Source of the DNA: Prevotella sp.
GTDB taxonomy: Bacteria > Bacteroidota > Bacteroidia > Bacteroidales > Bacteroidaceae
NCBI GenBank assembly: GCA_003447235.1
Contig: DLZV01000023.1
Coordinates: forward strand, 2,675-56,002
DNA: 53,328 nt
Reading direction: 5' to 3'
The position numbers and the translations under genes were made by a program. Positions 1-8,137 of the stretch are shown here, piece after piece. Positions within the stretch are counted from its first letter, which is position 1. Every line of letters begins with the position of its first letter. The notes below the pieces were generated by a model. It saw only the letters and a list, made by a program, of their open reading frames with translations, ran no database searches and was not told the origin of the DNA.

Positions 1-108
1 TCTGTGTCTCCTACTAAGAGATACAGAAAAATGGGGCAACTGAAAATGGGACGGCTAAGTTGTTTGTGCTATTTCGAGACCGCCTGCTTATGAGGGAAAA
101 CAACAAAT

Positions 109-278
109 ACAACTTTTACAACAAGTAACAACCTACACGCTTCGCGCGTATTGCAATCCTGCTGCAAGGTAAACAACAAAATACAAGGCTTCGCCAGGAC
201 ATAACGCCAGGAGAATTCAGCGGGAAATGCGTCACCGAATGGCTTACCGAAAGAGTTGTTACTTGTTGTAAAAGTTGT
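109..278. repeat. Short inverted-repeat element, copy A (MITE-like)
   Basis: A perfect 24-bp inverted repeat (109-132 and 255-278, beginning ACAACTTTTACAACAAGTAA on the left) encloses 122 bp with no credible gene. The interior holds the block CCTGCTGCAAGGTAAACAAC (from 158), which occurs in opposite orientation inside copies B and C, so copy A is inverted relative to them. The region 1-451 before the Fic gene otherwise holds only the Fic promoter. A non-autonomous mobile element is an inference; no target-site duplication is evident. Confidence 0.7.
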
Positions 279-351
279 TCAAGTTGTTTTCTATGTGTCC
301 ACGTCGAATCACTCCATTTTCTAGAAGAACCACTAATAATGTGGCTATAAA

Positions 352-383
352 TTTGCTTACTTAAACTAATTTCCCTAACTTTG
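352..383 (+). promoter_or_regulatory. Promoter of the Fic gene
   Basis: TTTG at 352-355, exactly 20 nt, then TAACTTTG at 376-383 matches the Bacteroidetes -33/-7 promoter. The predicted leader is about 65 nt. Confidence 0.7.
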
Positions 384-451
384 TGCTGCAAAAGGTCGAA
401 TAGTACGACTGATATTGCAGTCATTATGGTAGAACGCATAAAAGGGAGATC

Positions 452-1222
452 ATGACAGAAGAACTGAAAAAGCTGTTGCAGGAATGCGACACGCTGAAAG
501 CACGATTGGTGGTGCTTCGTCCTTTGCCCGCTGAGGCCCTGAAAAAGATAGACGAGGCTTTTGCTGTAGAATATACTTACGAGAGCAATCGAATAGAGGG
601 GAATACGCTCACGTTGCAGGAGACGGAACTGGTCGTCAATGAGGGCGTGACGATTGCAGGCAAGTCAATGCGTGAGCACCTGGAGGCGATAAACCACAGG
701 GAAGCTATCGACTACATCAAGGACTTTGCAAAAAACGACATAGAGATCAGCGAGGGCACGATCAAAGAGATACACGCCCTTGTACTTCACGGCATCAATC
801 GCGAAAATGCTGGACGCTACCGCACGGTGCCCGTGATGATTTCGGGTAGCCAGCACATTCCACCACAGCCGTACCTCATAGAAGAACAGATGGAGGAGTT
901 TATGAGAAAGTATAAGGAAATGGAGAAAGAGAAGGTGCATCCGGTGTTGATAGCGGCATACCTCCATGACACGCTCGTAGGCATCCACCCGTTTATTGAC
1001 GGCAACGGACGCACGTCGAGGCTGCTGATGAACCTTTACCTTTTGAGGAAGGGCTACACGCTTGTAAACCTCAAAGGCAGTGACGAGGAGAAATTGAGCT
1101 ATTATACGGCTTTGGAAACCTCGCACATAGAGAAGAAGCCCGAAGCATTTCAAACGCTTATCGCAAAAGCGGAAACGGACTCTCTGAAGAAATACCTCTC
1201 CATCATGGGAGAGACGGTGTAG
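452..1222 (+). CDS. Fic family protein (predicted AMP/NMP transferase)
   Basis: The 256-residue protein has the full Fic catalytic motif HPFIDGNGRTSR at about 179-190, with His179 as the expected catalytic base. At 45-50 it has SNRIEG, matching the inhibitory motif [S/T]xxxE[G/N]. The inhibitory helix is therefore N-terminal (class II Fic) and should auto-inhibit through Glu49. Such enzymes usually transfer AMP from ATP to a Ser, Thr or Tyr of a target protein. The start at 452 fits the length and the promoter. The gene stands alone, without an adjacent antitoxin, between an inverted-repeat element and a bidirectional hairpin, which suggests an independently acquired unit. The target cannot be inferred. 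The family call is firm; the exact reaction is not. Confidence 0.9.
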   Translation: MTEELKKLLQECDTLKARLVVLRPLPAEALKKIDEAFAVEYTYESNRIEGNTLTLQETELVVNEGVTIAGKSMREHLEAINHREAIDYIKDFAKNDIEISEGTIKEIHALVLHGINRENAGRYRTVPVMISGSQHIPPQPYLIEEQMEEFMRKYKEMEKEKVHPVLIAAYLHDTLVGIHPFIDGNGRTSRLLMNLYLLRKGYTLVNLKGSDEEKLSYYTALETSHIEKKPEAFQTLIAKAETDSLKKYLSIMGETV

Positions 1223-1245
1223 CCTCATCCGCCACCAGCATGTGG

Positions 1246-1282
1246 AGCAAAGCCCCTACGGTTTGTCCGTAGGGGCTTTGCT
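1246..1282. terminator. Hairpin between Fic and the TonB receptor genes
   Basis: A perfect 16-bp stem (1246-1261 with 1267-1282) closes a TTTGT loop between convergent genes. There is no clear T-tract on either side, so termination efficiency is uncertain. Confidence 0.6.
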
Positions 1283-1307
1283 TATTAGATGATGGGGGAT
1301 GGCTCGG

Positions 1308-3689
1308 TTAGTAAGTGACCTTCAAGCCGACATAGTAGCTTCTCGGCAGGGAGGGACCGTAGATGTAACCGGAGTCGCGGTTCCAACCCTTGTCGAAATC
1401 CTTTTGATAGGAATTGGCGATGTTTTGGATGCCACCGTTGACCTGGAGGGTGATATACTTGTAGATGGTGAAGTCGTAGGCCAACTTCATATTTACCTCC
1501 ATAAACCGAGGGGTATGGACCGCTACGGGGTCTTCCACCCCTGATCCGGCAGAATGGCCTACGAGCATGCTGCCCGTATAGTTGCCCGTGAGGGAGGCCG
1601 TGAGACGCTTGACGGGAGTGAAGGTAGCCGTGAAATAGCCGTAGGTGTTGGGGGTGCGCATCATCTTCTTATACTTCTGCTCGGGCACCTCGTCGTTCCA
1701 GGCGATGGCTTCGTCGTAGTGGCTCTGCTGCAGGGTGAGGCCAGCCTGGAGGGTGAACCAACGGGTGAAGACGGCCTTGCCCTCAAGGTTCAGTCCCAAG
1801 ACCTTGGCGCCATAGGCATTGTAGCGCTCCTGGACGGTATTGCCGTGGGCATCGGGCTGACTGAGCTGACGAAGGGCAAAGACATGGCTGAGCGAGGTGT
1901 AGAAGCCTTCGATCAGGAAATTGGTCTGGACTTGGCCAAACTGATGATAGAGGTCGGCCGAGAGACTGAAGCTATTGGAGCGCTCCGCCTTGAGATGGTC
2001 GGCCAGGACCGTGACCAGTCGCTCGCCACCCACTACGCCGACATGGAGGTCTTCGTCGAAAGCCTGGGGGGCACGGAAGCCGCCCGCATAGGTGAGGCGG
2101 AGGTTGATGTTGTCCGTGGGATTGAAGCGGAGGTTGGCACGGGGCGAGAAGATGGCATCCTCGACGAGGTTGTGCTTGTCGAGGCGACCGCCCAACAGGA
2201 AGCTCCACTGCTTGTTCTTCCACTCATTCTGAAAGTAGAAACTGCCGATGCGCACGTCCTGCTTGAAGTGGCGGTCGTAGCCGAGGATGACGTCCTTGAG
2301 GCCTTCGAAATTGTACTCAGCGCCGAGGGTGAGGTCGGAGGGCATGAAAAGGAGCTTGTCGAACGAACGGACATACTGCGCGCCCGTCACATAGGTGACG
2401 TCGTGGGTGGTGCCGTAGGCCTTGGCCGCAGCGAGGCGGTCTTCCTCTGTTCCCTCGCCGATGCCGCCATAATAGCTCTTGCGGGACGTGGCCTGGAAAG
2501 AGAAATAGGCCGTGAGGCGTCGGTGTGCGTCGGGAGAAAAGTAGTTGTAGGTGAGGCCGCCACCCTGGATGTTATGGTCTGCCTGCTCGGCGACATTGGC
2601 CTCATGGGGAGCCTGGTCGAGCTGGTTGCCGCCACGGCGATACTCATGGATGGCGCTGTACTGGAGGCTCAGTTTGGAATAGGGGCTGAGGCGGAGGTAG
2701 GAATTGAGGCCGAAGGTCTGGCTTCGCAGTTCGGGCAGTTCGGTGTAGCCATCGCCGTCGTGGTCATAGCCCTGGCGGGATCGCGTCTGGCCGAAGGCAT
2801 AGATGCCGGCCTTGTGGTCGTCGGTGACGAGAGAGACATTGCCCGTGGTCACATTGTCGAATGAACTTGATCCGCCCTGCGACAGAAAGGTGTGGCCAAA
2901 GGAGGCGGAGTTGCGGATGGGCTCCTTGGTGATGATGTTGATGGTGCCACCGATGGCAGAGGCGCCGAAGAGGGCCGATCCTCCACCACGGACCACCTCC
3001 ACACGGTCGATCATATTGGCAGGAATCTGCTCCAGGCCATAGACACCCGTGAGGGAGGAGAAGACGGGACGAGAATCGACCAGGATCTGGGAGTAGTGGC
3101 CGTCCAGGCCATTGATGCGCACCTGCGTGAAACCGCAATTCTGACAGTTGTCCTCGGTGCGCACGCCAGGCTGGAAGTTGAGTCCCTGCGCCAGGCAGGT
3201 GGACTGAGTGATGTCGAAGACCTTGCTGCCTACCACACTGACCAGGTTGGGGGCCAGTCGGCGGGCCGTCTCATTGCGATTGGCAGAGACCACCACCTCG
3301 TCGATGGCGACATCGTCGGTGGACAAGGAGAAATTGACTTCCTGGGTGGTATTGTGCTGGACGGTGACGGTACGCTCCACGGTCTTATAGCCTAAGAACT
3401 TGACGACCATCGTGAAAGTGCCCTCGGGCAGGTTCTTCAGAAAATAGTGACCGGTATGGTCGGTGGTGGTACCAATGGTGGTGCCTTTGAGTTGGATGGT
3501 GACGTAGGGCAGGTGCTCGCCTGTCTTGGTATCGACCACGTGGCCAAAGAGGTTGGCATCGGTGGCCTTGTCGGTCTCCTCGATGGGGTTTTCACTACGG
3601 GTGTTGTCTTGGACAACGGCGGCTTGAGCGGCAAATGAGACTGTCAATGCGCCGGCGAGGAGCATCAACTGAGATTTCTTTGATTTCAT
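1308..3689 (-). CDS. TonB-dependent outer-membrane receptor, probable metal/cofactor uptake
   Basis: The 793-residue protein begins with a signal peptide (likely cleavage after AQA at about 23). A carboxypeptidase-like beta-sandwich follows (about 48-125), then a plug domain (about 145-265) and a beta-barrel ending in a C-terminal Tyr. The plug holds a Cys pair (EDNCQNCGFTQVRINGLDG) and the segment EVVRGGGSALFGASAIGGTI, typical of TonB plugs. There is no SusD partner, so this is not a glycan-uptake pair. A His/Cys-rich membrane protein lies 214 bp upstream on the same strand, suggesting a metal or metal-complex substrate. The receptor family is certain; the substrate is inferred. A recognisable -7 box is not obvious directly upstream, so it may be read from the upstream gene. 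Confidence 0.88.
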   Translation of the reverse strand: MKSKKSQLMLLAGALTVSFAAQAAVVQDNTRSENPIEETDKATDANLFGHVVDTKTGEHLPYVTIQLKGTTIGTTTDHTGHYFLKNLPEGTFTMVVKFLGYKTVERTVTVQHNTTQEVNFSLSTDDVAIDEVVVSANRNETARRLAPNLVSVVGSKVFDITQSTCLAQGLNFQPGVRTEDNCQNCGFTQVRINGLDGHYSQILVDSRPVFSSLTGVYGLEQIPANMIDRVEVVRGGGSALFGASAIGGTINIITKEPIRNSASFGHTFLSQGGSSSFDNVTTGNVSLVTDDHKAGIYAFGQTRSRQGYDHDGDGYTELPELRSQTFGLNSYLRLSPYSKLSLQYSAIHEYRRGGNQLDQAPHEANVAEQADHNIQGGGLTYNYFSPDAHRRLTAYFSFQATSRKSYYGGIGEGTEEDRLAAAKAYGTTHDVTYVTGAQYVRSFDKLLFMPSDLTLGAEYNFEGLKDVILGYDRHFKQDVRIGSFYFQNEWKNKQWSFLLGGRLDKHNLVEDAIFSPRANLRFNPTDNINLRLTYAGGFRAPQAFDEDLHVGVVGGERLVTVLADHLKAERSNSFSLSADLYHQFGQVQTNFLIEGFYTSLSHVFALRQLSQPDAHGNTVQERYNAYGAKVLGLNLEGKAVFTRWFTLQAGLTLQQSHYDEAIAWNDEVPEQKYKKMMRTPNTYGYFTATFTPVKRLTASLTGNYTGSMLVGHSAGSGVEDPVAVHTPRFMEVNMKLAYDFTIYKYITLQVNGGIQNIANSYQKDFDKGWNRDSGYIYGPSLPRSYYVGLKVTY

Positions 3690-3903
3690 TTTTTCTCTTG
3701 TTAATAAACTATGTTGTTATAAAATTACGCACATGGTGCCTGCGCATGGGCTATTGGTGCCAGCACATGCGCTATGGTGACGAAGAGGAAGAACAGCCGA
3801 AGCTGACTTCTCTGCTATCATCACAAAACATGGAAAGGATAAGTACCTATGCGACCACGAAGTATCGTGATAGCCAATAGGTTTGGATCAAAAATCCGAA
3901 AAA

Positions 3904-4269
3904 CTACAAAGTAAGGAGAGCCGGCGGAGCACGGGTAGATTGGATATCGCCTTGGCGCAACTTGACAAAGAGGCAAGACATGGAAAAGGCGACATGGACC
4001 ATAGCAACAAATGCTGCTATATGAACAATGGTAGGCACCACGTAGGGCAGACTTTGCAAATGGCAGATCGGACACTCTTGGGTGAAGCCCTGGCTGGTAG
4101 CGAGGTGGCCGTCGTGGTGGACATGGTGGTTGCAATCGGAACAATAGGCAGCGGCAGAATTCCCCTCCTCCGCCGTGTGGTAGTGGAAGGTGATGGCCAG
4201 CAGCATGGGCAGATAGACCATCATGAGCAGCCAGGCAAACCGCGTTCTTCTATTGTAGTAATTACGCAT
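3904..4269 (-). CDS. Small His/Cys-rich membrane protein, possible metal-binding partner
   Basis: The predicted protein has 121 residues and two hydrophobic segments (about 11-28 and 73-97). Between them lies a loop with FHYH, CSDCNHHVHHDGH and CPICH, dense in metal-ligating residues. It ends in a hydrophilic tail containing RAPPAL. I chose the ATG at 4269 rather than 4326 because a perfect promoter (TTTG-N20-TAATTTTGC) occupies 4280-4312, so transcripts should start just before 4269. The TonB receptor gene follows on the same strand. A role in binding or passing metal ions across the inner membrane or periplasm is inferred from ligand content and context. I cannot name the family securely. 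Confidence 0.65.
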   Translation of the reverse strand: MRNYYNRRTRFAWLLMMVYLPMLLAITFHYHTAEEGNSAAAYCSDCNHHVHHDGHLATSQGFTQECPICHLQSLPYVVPTIVHIAAFVAMVHVAFSMSCLFVKLRQGDIQSTRAPPALLTL

Positions 4270-4279
4270 TTTTCTAATT

Positions 4280-4312
4280 GCAAAATTACCAATTCTCATT
4301 TTTACCACCAAA
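4280..4312 (-). promoter_or_regulatory. Promoter of the His/Cys-rich membrane protein gene
   Basis: On the minus strand TTTG (4312-4309), exactly 20 nt, then TAATTTTGC (4288-4280). The box ends 10 nt before the ATG at 4269, leaving a leader of only a few nucleotides. Confidence 0.75.
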
Positions 4313-4446
4313 CAATGAAATATCATTTAACCAAAATTGTGGTCTCTTTTTAAAAAGAACCGCCCCAAACGGGGCAAGACGAGCGGTAAGAAGAAGTGAG
4401 GCTGCAGATTTCGCCTCGTTTTGTTGCGAAATTCAGAGAAAATCAG

Positions 4447-4455
4447 TAATTTTGC
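4447..4455 (+). promoter_or_regulatory. -7 box giving a leaderless transcript
   Basis: TAATTTTGC at 4447-4455 with GTTG 20 nt upstream (4423-4426). Only four bases separate it from the GTG at 4460, so the transcript should begin at or next to the start codon. Confidence 0.65.
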
Positions 4456-4459
4456 AGTC

Positions 4460-5425
4460 GTGAAAGAAATAGAGCGTCATATAGAGTCATTATTGCTTCG
4501 CAACGATTGTGTCATCGTGCCCGAATTAGGTGGGTTCGTGGCTCATCATGTGGATGCGCGCTACAGCGAGGAGGAGTGCCTCTTCCTGCCGCCCACCCGT
4601 ATGCTGGGCTTCAATCCGCAATTGACGATGAACGACTCGTTGCTGGTGCAGTCGTATGCCGACACCTACGACCTCAGTTATCCCGAGGCTTTGGGCCGCG
4701 TGGAGCAGGAGGTGACAGCGCTGCGCAGTGCCCTCGACGAAGAAGGCCACTGCGACCTGGAAGGTCTGGGCACGCTCTACAAGAACCAAGAGGGCAAGTT
4801 GAGTTTTGCTCCCTGCGAGGCAGGCATCCTCACCCCTTCTCTCTATGCACTCGACAGTTTCGAGGTCAAGCCGCTGGAGACGGCAGCAAAGAGCGAGGCG
4901 GAAGAGGAAAAGACGCAGGCCGTCGTCGTCACTCGTGACGAGGAGAACGGACAGCGCAGGGTCAGCGTGAGCCTGAAGTTTCTACGCCATGCGGCCATGG
5001 CAGCTTGTGTGTTGGCCATCTGCATCTTCGTCATCAGTCCGATGGGTGTGCAGCGACCCGAGAACAACTACAAGGTGCAGAGTGCGATGTGGTCGTGCCT
5101 CTATGAGAATCCGGCTGGCGAGGCAGCACAGAAGCCCATGAAACTGACCGTGGAGAAGAAGAAGCCAACGGCCACGCCCGTGGCTACGCAGAAGCAGGTC
5201 TGGACCATCGTGCTGTGTACGCACGTGCCCATGAGTGGTGCGAAGACGTTCTGCCAGGCGCTCAAGGACCAAGGCTACGAGGACACGCGCGTCGTTGATC
5301 ACCAGGGAAGCATCAAAGTGGTCTATGGCAGCTACGACTCAAAGGCTCAGGCACGGGAGGCGCTGCAGGGCATGAAGCCCGACCGCTATTTCAACACGGC
5401 GTGGATTCTCAACATCGAAGAGTGA
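4460..5425 (+). CDS. CCDC81-like HU domain protein with membrane segment and SPOR domain
   Basis: The 321-residue protein starts VKEIERHIESLLLRNDCVIV and PELGGFVAHH, the signature of the Bacteroidetes HU/CCDC81-type N-terminal region. A second HU-like unit covers about 65-130. A transmembrane helix (about 177-195) and a C-terminal SPOR domain (about 245-320) follow. SPOR domains bind denuded septal peptidoglycan, so the HU part would be cytoplasmic and the SPOR part periplasmic. This suggests a link between nucleoid or filament-like HU domains and the division site, which is inference. The start is the GTG at 4460: a longer reading frame from a TTG at 4421 would include the promoter itself. 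The zinc-ribbon/FHA gene follows 55 bp downstream, probably in the same transcript. Confidence 0.85.
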   Translation: MKEIERHIESLLLRNDCVIVPELGGFVAHHVDARYSEEECLFLPPTRMLGFNPQLTMNDSLLVQSYADTYDLSYPEALGRVEQEVTALRSALDEEGHCDLEGLGTLYKNQEGKLSFAPCEAGILTPSLYALDSFEVKPLETAAKSEAEEEKTQAVVVTRDEENGQRRVSVSLKFLRHAAMAACVLAICIFVISPMGVQRPENNYKVQSAMWSCLYENPAGEAAQKPMKLTVEKKKPTATPVATQKQVWTIVLCTHVPMSGAKTFCQALKDQGYEDTRVVDHQGSIKVVYGSYDSKAQAREALQGMKPDRYFNTAWILNIEE

Positions 5426-5480
5426 TCCTTCTCCTTATTATATATATAATACCTTATTATTATAGCAGATTCTTATTGGT

Positions 5481-6002
5481 ATGAAACGAGTAAGATGCCC
5501 GAAGTGTGACGAGTTTATCACGTTCGACGAGAACAAGTATGAACCCGGACAGCGGTTGGTGTTTGTATGCCCCGCTTGTTCGAAGCAGTTTGCCATCAAA
5601 CTGGGTGTGTCGAAGCTCAGAAAGACACAGAAGGAGGAGAACGAGGAGACACCGCAGCCGGATGCGCCCTACGGCAGCCTGACGGTGATAGAGAATGTCT
5701 TCCACTACAAGCAGATTATCCCCCTGCATCTCGGTGAAAACGCCATCGGGCGCTACCAGAAGGGCAACCCGGTCAACTGTCCGATAGAGACGGTGGACCC
5801 GAGTGTGGATCTGACGCACTGCCATATCAATGTCTCGCGGGACAAGAACGGAAAACTCAAGTATGTCTTGCGCGACGGACCGAGCTATACAGGCACCTTC
5901 GTCGGCACGGAACTGCTGGGGGATCGCGAGCGGCGCGTCATCTACAACGAGACGCTCTTCACGTTGGGGGCGACCACCATCATCCTCAACGCACCCGAAT
6001 AG
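5481..6002 (+). CDS. Zinc-ribbon plus FHA domain protein
   Basis: The 173-residue protein has two CPxC knuckles (residues 6-9 and 30-33) forming a likely zinc ribbon. After a charged linker comes an FHA domain (about 85-170) with GRYQKGNPVNCPI and a DLTHCHINV segment corresponding to the FHA core. FHA domains bind phosphothreonine, so this is probably a cytoplasmic adaptor in Ser/Thr-kinase signalling. No kinase or phosphatase gene is nearby. It lies 55 bp after the HU/SPOR gene without its own recognisable -7 box, so co-transcription is likely. Confidence 0.85.
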   Translation: MKRVRCPKCDEFITFDENKYEPGQRLVFVCPACSKQFAIKLGVSKLRKTQKEENEETPQPDAPYGSLTVIENVFHYKQIIPLHLGENAIGRYQKGNPVNCPIETVDPSVDLTHCHINVSRDKNGKLKYVLRDGPSYTGTFVGTELLGDRERRVIYNETLFTLGATTIILNAPE

Positions 6003-6035
6003 GGTTCTTCCAACACGACCTGCTGAGTTGGGAAA

Positions 6036-6318
6036 ACAACTTTTACAACAAGCAACAACGCTTCGCGGGGACATTGTCTCTTCGAGGCTCATGCTGACCA
6101 AGGGTTGCTGCAAGCGAAACAACTAAGAACAACGCTTCGCCTTGGACAAACATTTCCAGCAGATTGTCCTGGCGAAGCGTTCCATCTCATGATACCCTTT
6201 CTCCCCATGACATAACTCGAGCAAGCACGGTTTGCAAGCGTTGTATCATGTTGTTTACCTTGCAGCAGGAATGTGTCACACGCGTAGCGTGTAGATTGTT
6301 ATATGTTGTAAATAGTGT
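6036..6318. repeat. Inverted-repeat element, copy B
   Basis: The left end (6036-6059) matches the copy A arm at 23 of 24 bases; the right end (6295-6318) matches the opposite arm at about 18 of 24. The interior shares TGTTGTTTACCTTGCAGCAG (6249-6268) with copy A, and the ACGCGTAGCGTGT palindromic block and a CTCTTCGAGGC block with copy C. It fills most of the 474-bp gap between the FHA gene and trxB. No reading frame in it looks real. Confidence 0.7.
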
Positions 6319-6476
6319 ATTTGTGTTTTTCATTATACAAGCTGATGCTCGCTCCTAACAACTAGATAAAGCAAAAGAAAACCCAAACAACGTATACAGG
6401 AGGGACAACGGCAGCCGATGAGGCTGGGTTGGACTGTATGGGTTGTTTGGGTTTGTCGTTATAGGGGACCGGTGGC

Positions 6477-7430
6477 TTAGAGCGTCTGCAGATAGCGCTC
6501 AGCCTCGAGGGCAGCCTTGCAGCCTGCACCAGCAGCCACGATGGCCTGGCGGTAGGTCGGGTCGCAAACGTCACCAGCGGCATAGACGCCAGGGATGTTG
6601 GTGGCCTGAGACTTGCCCTTCGTCACGATGAAGCCCATCTCGTCGAGGTCGATCTGACCACCGAGGAAGTCGGTGTTGGGATGGTGGCCGATGGCGAGGA
6701 AGAAGCCATCGATCGGGAGGTCGTAGCGTGACTCGTCGGCCTCGCCCTTGCGCTTGACGAGGTGCATACCCTCCACGCCATTCTCACCAAAGAGGCCGAT
6801 GGCATTGTGCTCGAAGAGGATCTCGATGTTGGGATGGTTCTTCACGCGATCCTGCATGATCTCGGAGGCGCGCAGGTAAGGCTTGCGAACCACGAGATAG
6901 ACCTTCTTGCAGAGGTTGGCCAGGTAGAGGGCGTCCTCACAGGCGGTGTCGCCACCACCGACAACGGCCGTGACCTTCTTGCGATAGAAGAAACCGTCAC
7001 AGACGGCGCAGGCAGAGACACCCTGGCCGGCATACTTCTTCTCGTCGTCGAGACCGAGATACTTGGCGGAGGCTCCCGTGGCGATGATGACCGTATCGGC
7101 TGACATCTGCGTGCCATCAGTGAACTTCACGCGGTAGGGACGCTGGGAGAAATCGCAGCTCTCCACCTCGCCGTCGCGGATATCGGCACCGAAACGCTCA
7201 GCCTGCTCTCTAAACTCGAGCATCATCTGGTTGGCATCGACTCCCTGGGGATAGCCGGGGAAGTTTTCGATCTCGGTGGTCTGGGTGAGCTGTCCACCCG
7301 TCAGCGGGCCACAGTAGAGCACCGGCTGGAGAGAAGCACGACCCGTATAGAGGGCGGCAGTGTAGCCGGCGGGGCCGCTTCCGATGATAAGCACCTTGAC
7401 GTGCTCCATCTGATTTGTCTGTTCTGTCAT
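6477..7430 (-). CDS. trxB: Thioredoxin-disulfide reductase
   Basis: The 317-residue flavoprotein passes electrons from NADPH through FAD and a redox Cys pair to thioredoxin in the cytoplasm. Visible are the N-terminal FAD motif GSGPAGYTAA, the active-site CAVC mid-protein, the NADPH-binding VVGGGDTACEDA, and the C-terminal GVYAAGDVCD that contacts FAD. The length fits low-molecular-weight bacterial TrxB. It lies 30 bp downstream of the glutathione peroxidase gene on the same strand. Peroxidases of this type are commonly reduced by thioredoxin, so the operon couples a peroxidase to its reductant supply. Confidence 0.96.
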   Translation of the reverse strand: MTEQTNQMEHVKVLIIGSGPAGYTAALYTGRASLQPVLYCGPLTGGQLTQTTEIENFPGYPQGVDANQMMLEFREQAERFGADIRDGEVESCDFSQRPYRVKFTDGTQMSADTVIIATGASAKYLGLDDEKKYAGQGVSACAVCDGFFYRKKVTAVVGGGDTACEDALYLANLCKKVYLVVRKPYLRASEIMQDRVKNHPNIEILFEHNAIGLFGENGVEGMHLVKRKGEADESRYDLPIDGFFLAIGHHPNTDFLGGQIDLDEMGFIVTKGKSQATNIPGVYAAGDVCDPTYRQAIVAAGAGCKAALEAERYLQTL

Positions 7431-7460
7431 TATTGTATTCTATGTTTCAGTTGTACGCGA

Positions 7461-8015
7461 TTATTCCTTGAGCCACTTCTCGATCTCCTCGGCGATGAGG
7501 CTAAACTGAGCGGTGGGCTCGAAGCGGGCAACAACCTGGCCCTTCTTATTGATGAGGAACTTGGTGAAGTTCCACTTGATGTCGGGCTTCGACTGGTAGT
7601 CGGGGTCGGCTGCTGAAAGGGCCTCGTGGAGAGCCGGGTAGATGGGGTGGCTCTCATCCCATCCGGCAAAGCCGCGCTGCTCCTTGAGGAACTTGAAGAG
7701 GGGCTCGGCATCGTCGCCGTTGACCTTCACCTTCTTGAAGCGCGAGAACTCCGTGCCGTAGGTCAGCTTGCAGAAGTTGTGGATGCTCTCGTCCGTACCC
7801 GGGGCCTGCTGGCCAAACTGGTTGCAGGGGAAGTCGAGTACCTCGAAGCCCTGCTGATGGTACTTCTCGTAGAGCTGCTCCAGCTCCTCATACTGAGGAG
7901 TGAAACCACAGCGCGTGGCCGTATTGACGATAAGCAAGACCTCGTTGGCATACTCCTTGAGGCTAACCAACTTGCCCTTTCTGTCCTTTACAGAGAAATC
8001 ATATACAGTTCTCAT
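7461..8015 (-). CDS. Glutathione peroxidase family protein (probably thioredoxin-dependent)
   Basis: The 184-residue protein has the family's N-terminal block and the peroxidatic site NTATRCGFTPQY, with Cys rather than selenocysteine. FPCNQFG and KWNFTKFLINKKG, carrying the Gln and Trp of the catalytic triad, are also present. It reduces H2O2 or organic hydroperoxides. I use the ATG at 8015 (MRTVYDFSV) because a -7 box lies at 8051-8059, inside the longer reading frame. trxB follows 30 bp downstream, supporting thioredoxin as the electron donor. Confidence 0.93.
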   Translation of the reverse strand: MRTVYDFSVKDRKGKLVSLKEYANEVLLIVNTATRCGFTPQYEELEQLYEKYHQQGFEVLDFPCNQFGQQAPGTDESIHNFCKLTYGTEFSRFKKVKVNGDDAEPLFKFLKEQRGFAGWDESHPIYPALHEALSAADPDYQSKPDIKWNFTKFLINKKGQVVARFEPTAQFSLIAEEIEKWLKE

Positions 8016-8050
8016 TTCGATTCGTTGTAAAATTAAAAGATTAACCGAAT

Positions 8051-8059
8051 GCAAAAGTA
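8051..8059 (-). promoter_or_regulatory. -7 box of the gpx-trxB operon
   Basis: TACTTTTGC on the minus strand, about 35 nt upstream of the ATG at 8015. The -33 element is weak. Confidence 0.6.
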
Positions 8060-8102
8060 CGAATTATATTTTGAAAAACTTGCGTCATATCCTTAAAAGT
8101 AC

Positions 8103-8111
8103 TAAATTTGC
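8103..8111 (+). promoter_or_regulatory. -7 box of the first lipoprotein gene
   Basis: TAAATTTGC with CTTG 20 nt upstream (8079-8082). It is back-to-back with the gpx promoter and fixes the start at 8138. Confidence 0.6.
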
Positions 8112-8137
8112 AAACAAAATCATCAAGCAAAGACGTT

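Noticed and set aside
1554..2864. 436-codon open frame on the plus strand
   Set aside because: It lies antisense to the well-supported TonB receptor gene, has valine/glycine-biased composition typical of a shadow frame and no recognisable domain.
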